Shown here: piece by piece, positions 42,677 to 52,009 of the stretch
Numbering within the stretch: the first letter of the stretch is position 1
Layout of the letters: every line of letters begins with the position of its first letter
Source: Gammaproteobacteria bacterium
GTDB taxonomy: Bacteria > Pseudomonadota > Gammaproteobacteria > Pseudomonadales > Azotimanducaceae
Assembly (NCBI GenBank): GCA_009846005.1
Contig: VXYL01000014.1
Coordinates: 10,325-74,324 of the forward strand
Direction: 5' to 3'
DNA: 64,000 nt
Program-made: the position numbers and the translations under genes
The notes under the pieces: model-generated
What the model was told of the DNA's origin: nothing
Databases searched by the model: none
What the model saw: the letters and a program-made list of their open reading frames with translations, nothing else

Positions 42677-43477
42677 ATGATTCTGGCCAACACGTTCCGG
42701 GAGAAGCTCGACCGGGGCGAACCCACCGTCGGCACCCACTTCCTGTTCGCGGACACGGACGTGCCGGAGATCATCGGCGACACCGGCCTGTTCGACTACG
42801 CCGAGTATGTCGCCGAATACTCGGCGTTCGACATGCGCCTGCTCTACGAGCTGGCGCGGTCGGCGCAGTGCGGCAACAACCTGCCGCTGATGATCAAGCT
42901 GGACCAGGAGGCCCAGAGTTTCTGGTCCCAGGTGGCGCTCGGCGCGGGTTTCAAGTCCGTGCTGTTCACCGATGTGCGGACGCCCGAGGACGTCGATGAC
43001 TGCCACCGGGCCATCGCGCCCGACACGCCCAACACCGGCGGCCTGATGGGCGTCAAGCTGCGCCGTCCGGCGCTCGGCAGCTACAGCATGGACGGGTATC
43101 TCGAGGATCTGGAATCCATCGTCTTCGCCATCATGATCGAGAAGAACATCACGGTCGAAGGCATCGACGAAGTGCTTGAACGCGCCAAGGAGCGTGGCGT
43201 GGCGCTGACCCAGTGGGGGCCGGCGGACTTCAGCTTCTCGCGCGGTCAGATGCGGCTCATGGGTTCGCCGGAGATTCGCCAGTTCGAGGAACGGGTCATC
43301 GCCAAGTCGCTGGAGTACGGCATCCGGCCCCGCATCGAGATCGGTGCCGTCGAGCAGGCCAAGCGCTACATCGACCTCGGCGTGCGCGACTTCTGCATCG
43401 GCTGGGACCGGATGATCGTCCGCGCCGCCTGGATGAATCTTGGCGAGGGGATGAAGAAGGCGCTAGAGGGGTTGTAG
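42677..43477 (+). CDS. HpcH/HpaI-type class II aldolase
   Basis: A 266-residue protein with CGGAGG before its ATG. It resembles the 2-keto-3-deoxy acid and HpaI aldolases: MILANTFREKLDRGEPTVGT opens the barrel, PLMIKLDQEAQSFWSQVALG continues it, IMIEKNITVEGIDEVL carries the metal-ligand Glu, and EIGAVEQAKRYIDLGVRDFC is near the end. The family cleaves or forms C-C bonds with pyruvate or glyoxylate as one partner. Some of the usual metal-site spacing is altered, so a divergent subfamily is possible. No pathway partner is adjacent. Confidence 0.8.
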   Translation: MILANTFREKLDRGEPTVGTHFLFADTDVPEIIGDTGLFDYAEYVAEYSAFDMRLLYELARSAQCGNNLPLMIKLDQEAQSFWSQVALGAGFKSVLFTDVRTPEDVDDCHRAIAPDTPNTGGLMGVKLRRPALGSYSMDGYLEDLESIVFAIMIEKNITVEGIDEVLERAKERGVALTQWGPADFSFSRGQMRLMGSPEIRQFEERVIAKSLEYGIRPRIEIGAVEQAKRYIDLGVRDFCIGWDRMIVRAAWMNLGEGMKKALEGL

Positions 43478-43498
43478 CCCCCGGTCCCCACACGCAGC

Positions 43499-44218
43499 TT
43501 AGCGCTTGAGTCGAGCCAGTTCGGCTTCGAGCTGTTTCCGCTTGGCGGTTTCCTTTGCCGCTCTCGCGTTGGCCGCCTCGGCTTCGGACCTCGCGGCGAT
43601 GGCCTCGGATCGCGCGGCCTGGGCTTGAAGTTGCTCTTCCCTCGGCGTCAACAGGTTCCGACCGGTCGCCCGGTCGTAGAAACGGAGCACGGACCCGTCG
43701 AGCCATAACTCAAGGCCAAGCGTTCTACTCGGGATTCCGTGCTCACCGTTGGAAAGCGTGACCGGTCGCATCGCCCGGTAGGTGCCGCGTACCAGTTCGA
43801 ACGCCCTGAGCGGCGGGTCCACGTACTCCCGGCGGGGATCGTAGAGGAAATATTCGGTGACACCCCAGCGGGCGTACCGAACCATCTTGCGCTCGTCCTC
43901 ATTGCGGGTGGACTTCGACGTCATCTCGAGCACGAACGAAGGGGCTCGTTCTTCCCAGAGCTTGTAGATGTCTCGCTCCCGATCCGCGACGCCGAAAGCC
44001 ACGAAGATGTCCGGAGAAAGGAACCGTCTTGGATTGCCCCGTTCATCGTAGACCATCATGTTGACGCCCACGTAGACGCCCGGGCGGGACTCGTAGCGCG
44101 TGAACAGCGCGTGCGCCGCATCCGCCAGGCGCTTGTAGTGCAGTGGAGTCTCTGCCACCGGCCTGCCGTCCCTGGTCGGGTACTCAATGGCATCGTCGAT
44201 GGCGAGGGCTTCGGTCAT
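43499..44218 (-). CDS. Uma2-family (DUF820) putative endonuclease
   Basis: A 239-residue protein from ATG 44218 with GAGGA ten bases upstream. The restriction-like PD-(D/E)XK core is RRFLSPDIFVAFGVADRERD, then APSFVLEMTSKSTRNEDERK with the D...ExxSxST pattern, and GVTEYFLYDPRREYVDPPL. The C-terminus is a helical tail with repeated ARSEAxAA units, probably a coiled coil. Uma2 proteins are abundant in cyanobacteria and some other bacteria; their function is unknown. It is convergent with the aldolase gene. Confidence 0.85.
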   Translation of the reverse strand: MTEALAIDDAIEYPTRDGRPVAETPLHYKRLADAAHALFTRYESRPGVYVGVNMMVYDERGNPRRFLSPDIFVAFGVADRERDIYKLWEERAPSFVLEMTSKSTRNEDERKMVRYARWGVTEYFLYDPRREYVDPPLRAFELVRGTYRAMRPVTLSNGEHGIPSRTLGLELWLDGSVLRFYDRATGRNLLTPREEQLQAQAARSEAIAARSEAEAANARAAKETAKRKQLEAELARLKR

Positions 44219-44534
44219 GGACTCGTATCCTCGGGCTTGGGCCGGTTCGCCCGCGAGCAGACTCTGGGCCGCCAGCGGAACACCTCGTGCCGGCAAACAC
44301 TCCGCAGGCGCGGTGAACGTAGCACAAGCTCCCCGGATCGCTCAATCGAGTACTCGGCCCCCCTGCTGCTTCCATCGGCCCATACCACCTCGTCGACGAA
44401 CGGTATTGTCCGCGATGGACCCGGCGGGAACTGACAGCCAACGCCCATTGGCGTTGTGCGAATTGGCTGAAAGTCGCTTGAGCTGAACGACGAGCCTGGA
44501 GCGGTCGCCAGCTGCAACTGAGACGATGCGGCGG
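44219..44534. other. Gap without a supported gene
   Basis: 316 bases between two minus-strand genes. One minus-strand frame is open across it (about 107 codons) but is Ser/Arg-rich without recognisable domains and ends inside the Uma2 start region. It may hold the Uma2 promoter. No hairpin or repeat stands out. Confidence 0.4.
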
Positions 44535-45533
44535 TCAAAGCCGGTAATTCAGCCTAAGTCCGACATGGGACCGGTTCGTATCCTCCGTGCCCACACGCCA
44601 GCGCACGGGCTCGCTGCCGTCGCGACGCAGTTCGGACGGGTGGCCGCGTAGGGTGATGTAGGAGCCTCCGTCGCCGAACTCCGAGGACCAAAGGTGCCGT
44701 GCCCGAATCTCCAGCGACACCCGTTCGGTCAGTGCATAGCCGACGCCGACGGTCAGGTGTACCGCGTTCAGGCGGTCGCGCAAGCGTTGGCGGGCGCGAG
44801 TGTCGCCGCTGACCAGATTGCGCCGGATCTCGTCCTCGTTGGCCAGGCCGGCACCCGCGTATATGACGTCGTCGAGGTTGTCCGTTCGTTCCCAGAGCAC
44901 GTCGTAGTCCATGCTCGCGAAGCCGACGCCGGCGCCAATGCCGACAAACGGGGTGAATCGGCTGCGGTTGGGGATGTCAACGAACGCGCTGACGAACAGG
45001 CCGAGGAACTCGGCGTTGCCAATTCGCTCGTAGGCGTCGGCAAGTTCGGGTGCCGCGACGGTGTCGTAGGGGACGCCGGAAGGTGCAATGATAGGAGACG
45101 ATGTGTCCAGACCGACGCTGCCGTAGTCGGCTTCCAGTTCGATTCGATACCGCTCTCCAAGCCGATAGCCGACGGCCGCCCCGGACTGGGCACCCCACGC
45201 GCTGGCGAACCGGCTGGACCAGGCGTCCGCCGCGCCGACAGACCGGTCAGGTGCGGTGCACGCCGGGAGTTCGGCATAGCGCGGGTTGATGTACTCGTCG
45301 CAACGGCTCGCGCGGTCGTCATCCCCGGAGACGAGGCGCATCGACGGCGACCGATCGCCACCGACGGCGGCACCGAGGTAGAAGCTGGCGTTCGTCTCGG
45401 CTCCGAGCAGTACTGCGATAGTCGCCAGGGCGACTACAAGCGGTCGTCTGCCAGCGCGCTGCCGGCCACGATTCTTATCGCCAGAGATTCTGACCCCCTT
45501 TGCGGGATCGACGGAAGCCGTACCATAACCCAC
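44535..45533 (-). CDS. Outer-membrane beta-barrel protein (opacity/OmpW-like)
   Basis: About 332 residues from a GTG at 45533; the true start is uncertain because the n-region before the hydrophobic signal (RRPLVVALATIAVLLGAETN) is long. The mature part alternates polar and hydrophobic residues, with strands such as FYLGAAVGGD, GAAVGYRLGERYRIELEADY, FTPFVGIGAGVGFASMDYDV and LTVGVGYALTERVSLEIRAR, and ends in a terminal strand SHVGLRLNYRL. A loop with two Cys (CDEYINPRYAELPAC) may form a disulphide. This is the layout of 8-strand porin-like surface proteins. It is divergent from the ABC-2/M1-like gene with only 35 bases between starts, so the promoters must overlap coding DNA. Confidence 0.72.
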   Translation of the reverse strand: MGYGTASVDPAKGVRISGDKNRGRQRAGRRPLVVALATIAVLLGAETNASFYLGAAVGGDRSPSMRLVSGDDDRASRCDEYINPRYAELPACTAPDRSVGAADAWSSRFASAWGAQSGAAVGYRLGERYRIELEADYGSVGLDTSSPIIAPSGVPYDTVAAPELADAYERIGNAEFLGLFVSAFVDIPNRSRFTPFVGIGAGVGFASMDYDVLWERTDNLDDVIYAGAGLANEDEIRRNLVSGDTRARQRLRDRLNAVHLTVGVGYALTERVSLEIRARHLWSSEFGDGGSYITLRGHPSELRRDGSEPVRWRVGTEDTNRSHVGLRLNYRL

Positions 45534-45568
45534 CGTGGCGAGGGGCACGACACCTCGATGGAGTTCAA

Positions 45569-47761
45569 ATGTTCGCCTATCCCGCGTTAGCAGTCTGCTG
45601 CACGGAGTTTCGATCTTCCGTGCGTCGGGTTCGGACGTTCCTCTGCGTCGCCATAGCAACCGCCGTGATCCTCGGAACCCTCGTTATCACGACACAGGCA
45701 ACCAGCCAGATGGCTCCCTTGGCGGGCGCCTATGCGCCGCGGTTCGTGCTCTCGGCCATGGGCAACTACTGGCTGTGGCTGTTCGTGCTGGCCGTCGTGT
45801 TCCTGGCCTTCGATGCGCGGCAACAGGATGAACGCGCCCGCTTCGCCGAGGTCCTCGATGTACGGCCGATCTCGAACCTGGCCCTGCTCGGCGGCCGCCT
45901 TGCCGGCACGGTGCTCGTCGCGTGGCTGGCCTTCATCGCCATCGCGGTATTGATCCAGGCGGGCGGCAACATCAGCCACATGGTCTACGAGGCATCCGGC
46001 AGCGACACCGCTTCGGTGTGGTCGTCGCTGGCCGTCGCCGTGGAACCGGTGTCCCTATTCGTTTTGCTGACGATCGACACGCTGCCCGCACTGGCGCTCA
46101 CAGCCGCGCTGGTGATGTTCCTGACGAGCGCGCTGCGCGCCCGTGTGCCGACGATCCTCATCGCGCTGATGCTCATCGGAGTCCACGTCTACGCGGTTGC
46201 CAGCGCGCCCATGTTTCTGTTGCCGATCGTGTCGTTGGTCACGAGCTACGCCGATTTCGCCTCCGACATCGTGCCGACGGTGCCCGACCCGAGCATCCTG
46301 CTTCAACGTGTGGCGCTCCTGTTGTTCGCAGCGGCGCTGTTGATCGGCGCGGCGGCGTGCCACCCCCGCGACGACGGCCGTTCTCGGCTGCGACAAGGGA
46401 TGGCCGCTGCGGTGCTAGCCACCCTCGGGGCAGTCGGAATCGCCGGTGCCGTCGCTCACGCCGCCAACGACCTCGCCCTTCGCGAGCAATGGCTCGCCGC
46501 ACAGCAGGCGGTACAAGACCTGCAATATCCCGATCTTCGCCGAATCCGGGGCGAAGTGCGCATCGATCCCGGGAGCGAACTGATCCTGGACCTCGAAATG
46601 CGGGTCGCCGCACCGACTGGCGAAACTCCGCAGCGACTCCACTTCAGCATGAATCCCGCCCTCGAAGTCGGCGCGGTCCAAGTTGCCGGTACTTCGGCGG
46701 ATGCCACACATGTCGACGGCGTCCTGGCGATCGAGGTGCCTGAAGCGCTTGGGCCGGACACCGAACTGACGGTGTCCCTGCAAGCCGGTGGCGTCCCGGA
46801 TGGCCGCTTTGCGTATCTCGACAGCGCGGTGGACTGGCGCCGCCTGCCCGCGTCCAACCGGCTCCTTCTGCTCGGAACCGATGCGCTGCTGTTCAACCGG
46901 CACTACGTAGCGCTGCCTCCCGGCGCCGTGTGGCTGCCGACTACCGGACCAAACCTTGCAGATCGCCCACCGGATGAATTCACCGTGGATCTCTCCATCC
47001 ACGTACCCGAGACTTGGGTTGTTGCCGGGCCGGGCCGCCGGGAGACGATGACGGCAGGCCACTTCCGCTTTAGCCCTGCCGCGCCTGTCCCCGAGGTGGG
47101 GATCTTCGCGTCCCGTTTCGAACGACGTGCCGTCGAAACCGAGGACGTCACGCTGGAAGTGTTAACCGTGCCGGAACACGCCGGCCAACTCGATGGCTTC
47201 GATGAGGTGATGGAAGGCGACGACGGGCTGGTCGCGCGCATCGGCGCGATGCTGAAAGCCGCCGCCGAGCGTGGACTCGCGTATCCCTACGAAGCCTTCA
47301 CCATGGTCGAGGTTCCGTCGCGGTTACGTGGCTATGGCGGCGGGTGGCAGATGGACACCGCCTTGTTTCCGCCCGGATTGGCATTGCTGCCCGAATACGG
47401 GTTTCCGACACGATTCGCGCGCGTCTACCGGGACCGGCGCTACAGCTTCGGCGTTGGCCCGAAGCTGCCGAGCGAAGAGGCCGACCGCAAGCAGGGCATG
47501 CTGTGGCGTCTGTTCGCACTCGAAAGCGCGGCCGACACGCCGCAACACGCCGTTAGGAACGTTTTCACTGCCGATGCCCGCGGCCCCGGTACCATGGCGG
47601 TCGATGCACTATGTCGCATCTTGGCGGTGCGTACGCTTTGGCGGCTTTACGGCGACGAGTCGAAGGCCCTGTTCGCCGCGCATCGGTTTGCGCGACCGGC
47701 CACCGATGCCAATCCGCTTCGGCAATTCGTCTGGGGAGGCGGACCGGACGAATGCCGATAG
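45569..47761 (+). CDS. ABC-2 type permease fused to M1-like domain, first part
   Basis: A 730-residue protein from ATG 45569 with TGGAG upstream. Residues 1-310 are an ABC-2 membrane domain with six hydrophobic helices (for example RTFLCVAIATAVILGTLVIT and LLGGRLAGTVLVAWLAF). The remaining soluble part is like an M1 aminopeptidase-related domain: YPYEAFTMVEVPSRLRGYGG and GWQMDTALFPPGLALLPE. No HExxH zinc motif is present, so it is probably inactive as a peptidase. The frame stops at 47761, but the domain continues in the next frame from 47752, so a frameshift has likely split a protein of about 1,130 residues. No matching ABC ATPase gene is next to it. Confidence 0.78.
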   Translation: MFAYPALAVCCTEFRSSVRRVRTFLCVAIATAVILGTLVITTQATSQMAPLAGAYAPRFVLSAMGNYWLWLFVLAVVFLAFDARQQDERARFAEVLDVRPISNLALLGGRLAGTVLVAWLAFIAIAVLIQAGGNISHMVYEASGSDTASVWSSLAVAVEPVSLFVLLTIDTLPALALTAALVMFLTSALRARVPTILIALMLIGVHVYAVASAPMFLLPIVSLVTSYADFASDIVPTVPDPSILLQRVALLLFAAALLIGAAACHPRDDGRSRLRQGMAAAVLATLGAVGIAGAVAHAANDLALREQWLAAQQAVQDLQYPDLRRIRGEVRIDPGSELILDLEMRVAAPTGETPQRLHFSMNPALEVGAVQVAGTSADATHVDGVLAIEVPEALGPDTELTVSLQAGGVPDGRFAYLDSAVDWRRLPASNRLLLLGTDALLFNRHYVALPPGAVWLPTTGPNLADRPPDEFTVDLSIHVPETWVVAGPGRRETMTAGHFRFSPAAPVPEVGIFASRFERRAVETEDVTLEVLTVPEHAGQLDGFDEVMEGDDGLVARIGAMLKAAAERGLAYPYEAFTMVEVPSRLRGYGGGWQMDTALFPPGLALLPEYGFPTRFARVYRDRRYSFGVGPKLPSEEADRKQGMLWRLFALESAADTPQHAVRNVFTADARGPGTMAVDALCRILAVRTLWRLYGDESKALFAAHRFARPATDANPLRQFVWGGGPDECR

Positions 47762-48963
47762 TGCCGAACGAGCCGCACGTTTGGGAGACTGCGGAGCGCG
47801 TGGCGCTAACCGACGTCGCCGATCTCCAAGATGGCGGGCTCGCCATGGATGTCCTGGCGTTGCGCGTGGGCCAGACGGCGAAGATCATCACCGACCGTTA
47901 TGGCACCGACCAGGTCGCTGACCTTCTGGCCGCACTTCGCACGCAGAATCCAGGCGCAGGCATCTTGGCGCAGGACCTATCGCACGCAGGCACGGAGGCC
48001 GGCATGGAGCTGGACGGTTTGCTCGGCGACTGGCTGAACGCGACCGACATGCCGGCCTTTCGGGCGTCGCCTGTCGAAGCCTTCAGGATCGGCGACGACG
48101 ATGACGGTACGCCGCGTTACCAAGCCCTCGTCAAGGTGCGAAACGACAGACCGGTACCGGGCCTCGTGCGGTTTACGGCGGTGAGCCGCAGTGCAGCCAG
48201 CGACAACCGGGTCTGGTCGAGCTCGGACCCTTTCCCCGTTCCGGGCGAATCGGCGATCGAGGTGGGTCTCGTAACGTCGAACCCCCTGGAGGAGCTCTGG
48301 CTGCGGCCGTATCTGTCGCTGAACCGTGCCGACCAGCGGCTGTCCGTGCCGCAGGTGGACGAGACGGTGTTCAACGACTGGGAGCCTCTCGACGGGGCAC
48401 GCCCGAGCGTGTGGCACCCGGCCAGCCCGGGCATGGTCGTCGACGATCTCGACGACGGTTTCTCCGTAGATGCGACGGCCGAGGCCACGCGCTTTGGCCG
48501 GACGCGGGACCAGGAGTTCGCCGAGACCGATCGAGGTCTGCCGGTGTATCGCGGTGCGCTTGCGTCTTGGTGGAAGCGCCAAGCTTTGCCGACTGCGTGG
48601 GGACGCTACCGACGAACGGTGGCGCGCATCGCTCCCGGACAGGGAGACAGTCGTGCCGTATTCGAGGCCGAACTCCCGGAGGGTGGCCAATGGCTTCTTC
48701 AATACCATGTGCCGAGCCTACGCGTAATGGGTCTGGGCTCATCAGCTTGGGGTCCGCAGGATGAACAGGGCGTGGTCCACTTGGAGGTCGTCGGCGGCCA
48801 AACCCAAGAGACGGTCGACTTCGACGCTGGCGAGGCAGAGACCGGCTGGAACGAGGTCGACGTCTTCGATCTTCCCGCAGGTACGGTCACGGTCTCCGTT
48901 TCCAACAACACGACGGGAGCAACGGTTGTTGCCGACGCGATCCGCTGGGACCAACGACCCTGA
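47752..48963 (+). CDS. M1-like domain, second part, with golvesin-like C-terminus
   Basis: The frame from ATG 47752 gives 403 residues and overlaps the upstream gene by 10 bases. It opens HVWETAERVALTDVADLQDG and continues LRVGQTAKIITDRYGTDQVA then WLNATDMPAFR, the segment that normally follows the end of the upstream protein in ABC permease/M1-like fusions. The C-terminal 100 residues resemble a golvesin-type beta-sandwich: TGWNEVDVFDLPAGTVTVSV and GATVVADAIRW. Either it is translated from its own ATG by coupling, or it is the second half of one gene broken by a frameshift or sequencing error. Confidence 0.7.
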   Translation: MPIVPNEPHVWETAERVALTDVADLQDGGLAMDVLALRVGQTAKIITDRYGTDQVADLLAALRTQNPGAGILAQDLSHAGTEAGMELDGLLGDWLNATDMPAFRASPVEAFRIGDDDDGTPRYQALVKVRNDRPVPGLVRFTAVSRSAASDNRVWSSSDPFPVPGESAIEVGLVTSNPLEELWLRPYLSLNRADQRLSVPQVDETVFNDWEPLDGARPSVWHPASPGMVVDDLDDGFSVDATAEATRFGRTRDQEFAETDRGLPVYRGALASWWKRQALPTAWGRYRRTVARIAPGQGDSRAVFEAELPEGGQWLLQYHVPSLRVMGLGSSAWGPQDEQGVVHLEVVGGQTQETVDFDAGEAETGWNEVDVFDLPAGTVTVSVSNNTTGATVVADAIRWDQRP

Positions 48964-49018
48964 CGGTCAAGAGGCACTGACGCTGCAGAACGTCGAAGCG
49001 GTGGCGTTCGCGCCTAAC

Positions 49019-49471
49019 TCACACCAGACTGTGCGGAAACTTGGAGTCGAAGATGTGCCTGCCGCCCGTCGTCCACTCGGACTTGGGAAGCTCGTAGTAG
49101 GCTTCGAGTTCGTTGTTGTCGTGGTCGCGAAAATAAACGCCCAGGGACAATCCGTGGTCCCCGATACCTACGATCGGGATGTCGTTGTCCTTTAGTCGCT
49201 GATGCAGCGCCTTGAGGTCTTCGAAGGACTCCATCTGCCAGGCCATGTGGACAAGCCGTTGGCCCTTCTCGCCGGCGTCGGGCTCGTCATCATCGAACCG
49301 TACGACCAGAAGTTCGTGGGATAGCTCGGTGTTCGCGGACATGAAAACCGCGTGTCCTCCGAACTTCGCGGTTACGGTGAGTCCGAGGATCCGAGTATAG
49401 AAAACCTCCGCTCGTTCCAGGTTCCGCACCTTGACGACCACGTGTCCTAGCTGTTTCGGGGCCAATCCCAC
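49019..49471 (-). CDS. VOC (glyoxalase/extradiol dioxygenase) family protein
   Basis: A 150-residue protein from GTG with GGGGA upstream. The metal triad of the vicinal-oxygen-chelate fold is present: His in KQLGHVVVKVRNLERAEVFY, His in LVHMAWQMESFEDL, and Glu in NNELEAYYELPKSEW. It is 25 bases from the Rieske oxygenase gene, so the two probably form an operon. A ring-cleaving extradiol role after hydroxylation is a natural guess, but glyoxalase or other chemistry is equally possible. Confidence 0.85.
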   Translation of the reverse strand: MGLAPKQLGHVVVKVRNLERAEVFYTRILGLTVTAKFGGHAVFMSANTELSHELLVVRFDDDEPDAGEKGQRLVHMAWQMESFEDLKALHQRLKDNDIPIVGIGDHGLSLGVYFRDHDNNELEAYYELPKSEWTTGGRHIFDSKFPHSLV

Positions 49472-49496
49472 GTTGATTTCCCCTGGGCCGGCGCGA

Positions 49497-50687
49497 CTAG
49501 CTGGGCATCGCTTCCAGCAGCGGCCTGCCCAAGCCGCGGCGGTGGGCGTTGTGGTAGTGCAGTAACGCGGGTTCGTTGCGCCCGAACAGGATGTGGCTCT
49601 GAATGCCCGCGTCGGCGCAGCGCTGGGTGGACTCGGCCATCCGGTAGTCCTCGTTCATGATGACGTGGTTGAAGTCGTCGAAGCGGTTCTCGTAGGAACG
49701 TTCCGGGTGCGCCGGATCCGCGAAGTACGACTTCATTTCCGGCAGAACATAGTAGGCGTGCGCCGTCGTGCTCTTGGCCGGATCGTCGGCGTCGGGGAAG
49801 ATCCGCAGCACGTCCACGGCGTAGGGGTCGACCAGGAAGATCGTGTTCGGATAGATGAAGTAGACCGACAACGTCATCAGCCGGAACGGCCACTCGTTGA
49901 CATCGGGTACCGCCTTCGCGATCTCCGGGAAGCGGTTGAAGGCGAACACCATGCGGTAGTTCGGGCCGAAGGTGTCGTGGGTCTGCAGGTTGCCCCGGAT
50001 GTCCTTGGACAGGCTCTCGCGGTGCAGGACATCGAAATGGTAGTTCTCGCCGAAGGTGTCGATGGCGAGCTTCCAGTTGATCTTGGCGTGGAGCACCTGG
50101 GACGCCGCATAGCTCGGCCCGTCGAGCTTCCAGTGGGCCATGTCGTCCTGCAGACCGCCCAGGCATTGGTCGACGTCGATCTCGCCGCCCGGCGTCGGTT
50201 TCACCCACAGCATGTTGTGGCGTTCGACGGCGGGCAACTCGATCAAGCCGTACTCGCTCTTGTCGATCTCGCCGAACCGGTCGGCCTTGTTGATGGCGAT
50301 GAGGTTGCCGTTCGACGCGTAGGTCCAGGCGTGGAACGGGCAACTGAACCGCACGCGGTTGCCCCGGCCGTCGGGAACGACCTGGGTGCCGCGGTGGCGG
50401 CAGGTATTGGCGAAGGCGCGGAAGCGGCCATCGCCGTCCCGGGTCATGAGGATCGGCAGGCCGGTCTCGCTGTCCGCCCAGTAGCTGCCGTTCTCCGGCA
50501 GGTCGGCGGATAGCCCCATGAAGAGCGGCGTCTGACGGAAGAAGATGTTCCGCTCCTCGGCCAGGAGTTCGGGAGACGTGTAGTCCGAAAGGGGGCTCCT
50601 GACGATGCCTTCGCCCTGAACCGGACCGCCGTTCTCCAACCCGTCCTTCAGGATACCGATCAGCCGTTGTCGTTCTTCGTTGCGCAT
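49497..50687 (-). CDS. Rieske non-heme iron ring-hydroxylating oxygenase, alpha subunit
   Basis: A 396-residue protein. The Rieske cluster ligands are CRHRG (near residue 96) and CPFHAWTY (near 115). The mononuclear iron site is in AIDTFGENYHFDVLHRESL (His pair and bridging Asp region), with the third ligand expected near FDDFNHVIMNEDYRMAEST. It is close in style to phenylpropionate and aromatic-ring dioxygenases. No separate beta subunit, ferredoxin or reductase is next to it, so it must be a single-subunit oxygenase or use reductase partners elsewhere. A VOC protein is downstream. Confidence 0.9.
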   Translation of the reverse strand: MRNEERQRLIGILKDGLENGGPVQGEGIVRSPLSDYTSPELLAEERNIFFRQTPLFMGLSADLPENGSYWADSETGLPILMTRDGDGRFRAFANTCRHRGTQVVPDGRGNRVRFSCPFHAWTYASNGNLIAINKADRFGEIDKSEYGLIELPAVERHNMLWVKPTPGGEIDVDQCLGGLQDDMAHWKLDGPSYAASQVLHAKINWKLAIDTFGENYHFDVLHRESLSKDIRGNLQTHDTFGPNYRMVFAFNRFPEIAKAVPDVNEWPFRLMTLSVYFIYPNTIFLVDPYAVDVLRIFPDADDPAKSTTAHAYYVLPEMKSYFADPAHPERSYENRFDDFNHVIMNEDYRMAESTQRCADAGIQSHILFGRNEPALLHYHNAHRRGLGRPLLEAMPS

Positions 50688-50742
50688 CGGGGTACTTTAA
50701 CCGAAAGAAGCGGTCAGGTTGGGAGGGAGGTGGACCAGATCG

Positions 50743-51003
50743 TCATGTCTGTCTGCTCGAGCTTCCTTCGCGAATCTCACCCAAGATCCGAGCTTGACGT
50801 CGGAGCCGTTCTTCGCGCTCATCCTGCTGGGCTTGGAACTCTCCAAGAGCCGCCTCCTTGGCTCGATCCAGGCTTTCGCCCAAGTCCTGAAGTGAACGCT
50901 TACGTCCACGACTCTCCCAAGCGTCGACGCCAATAGCCGCAAGGAAGATCACGATAGGCACCAAGACGATGCCTATTGCCCAGCTAATCAGTGTTTCGAA
51001 CAT
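50743..51003 (-). CDS. Small membrane-anchored coiled-coil protein
   Basis: An 86-residue frame with a transmembrane helix near the N-terminus (LISWAIGIVLVPIVIFLAAI) followed by a charged helix, RKRSLQDLGESLDRAKEAAL then GEFQAQQDEREERLRRQARI. The sequence looks like a small bitopic protein rather than a shadow. The ribosome site is weak. No family is recognised. Confidence 0.5.
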   Translation of the reverse strand: MFETLISWAIGIVLVPIVIFLAAIGVDAWESRGRKRSLQDLGESLDRAKEAALGEFQAQQDEREERLRRQARILGEIREGSSSRQT

Positions 51004-51109
51004 CGTGTTGCATTCCCGCTCACGTCGGTCTGCCCACCACGCTAGCGTTGAGTTGTCGCCCCGACACAGATCCCGATGTGCCGGATATTACGCGAGGCGA
51101 CCACCCGTG

Positions 51110-52009
51110 CTACAGCGAACGTGGGCCGAGAACAAGGTCGACTCTCTCCTCCCACACAGCAAAGCCCAGCCGCTCATACAGGCGGCGAGCGGGATTGTCG
51201 TCCATGACGACGAGCGTGATCGTGCGGTCTCCCAGGCTCGCGATTGCCGCAAGCGTGAGCGCTTCGCCGAGTCCCCTGCGGCGGTGGGCCGGGTGGACGG
51301 CGACCTCTTCGATCACGCCGCCCTCGGGCGGACGGCTCGTCAGAACATAGCCGGCCACGTCGTCATTGTCGGCGACCGCGAGGCGCAGGTCGTCGTTGTT
51401 CGCTCGGCGGAAGGAATCCGCAATCTCGGCGGTGTCGTCACCCTCGTAGTAGTCCTCTGGCCAAGCGGCATAGTAGGTGGCGAGCAGGGATGGCAGCAGC
51501 GACTCGTTGAAGTGTGCCCAGCGATAGGGGCGCGGCAAGGTCTTTGGTGCCGGCGTCTCGGCCGCAAGACGCATGATCGTCGTTTTCGAAGACGGTCCGA
51601 ATCCCGCGGCACCGAGCAATCGGTACACGGGACGGTCAACGACATCGGGCCGTAGCGTTTGGCCCCCTTCCTTGGCGAACAGGCTGGTTTCCAGCGCCGT
51701 CCCCCGACTCGCGGCGTCTTCGCAGGCCCCCTGGATCAGCACCCGTGCCGCATCCAAGTTTGACGCAATCCCATGAACCCTCGTGAGGGAGGGGGGCGGT
51801 GCCTGATAGGTGCCTGAAAAACCCTGGACAACGCCCGCCGCCTCGGCAACTCGGATCGAGGTCGGATATAGCTCCTGCCATCGTTCGGCAAGTTTTGCCA
51901 TCAGGCCAGGCAGACCACCCCACTGAATACAACGGATGTCCGCCGCAAGGTTCTCGATGGCCGCAAGATCCTCCTGGCGGGCGGGCCGAAGCGATGGGTG
52001 CGCGTTCAT
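51110..52009 (-). CDS. GNAT-family N-acetyltransferase
   Basis: A 299-residue protein whose ATG overlaps the CoA-transferase TGA (ATGA). It has a tandem-like layout: an N-terminal degenerate GNAT half (SLRPARQEDLAAIENLAADI, VAEAAGVVQGFSGTYQ) and a full C-terminal domain with AGYVLTSRPPEGGVIEEVAV, the acetyl-CoA loop HPAHRRRGLGEALTLAAIAS, and ARRLYERLGFAV. The acceptor is unknown. Coupling to a CoA-transferase suggests a role with the same metabolite or its CoA ester. Confidence 0.85.
   Translation of the reverse strand: MNAHPSLRPARQEDLAAIENLAADIRCIQWGGLPGLMAKLAERWQELYPTSIRVAEAAGVVQGFSGTYQAPPPSLTRVHGIASNLDAARVLIQGACEDAASRGTALETSLFAKEGGQTLRPDVVDRPVYRLLGAAGFGPSSKTTIMRLAAETPAPKTLPRPYRWAHFNESLLPSLLATYYAAWPEDYYEGDDTAEIADSFRRANNDDLRLAVADNDDVAGYVLTSRPPEGGVIEEVAVHPAHRRRGLGEALTLAAIASLGDRTITLVVMDDNPARRLYERLGFAVWEERVDLVLGPRSL

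Noticed and set aside
44215-44538. 107-codon minus-strand frame between Uma2 and the barrel protein
   Set aside because: Ser/Arg-rich, no recognisable domain, overlaps the Uma2 leader; treated as non-coding.
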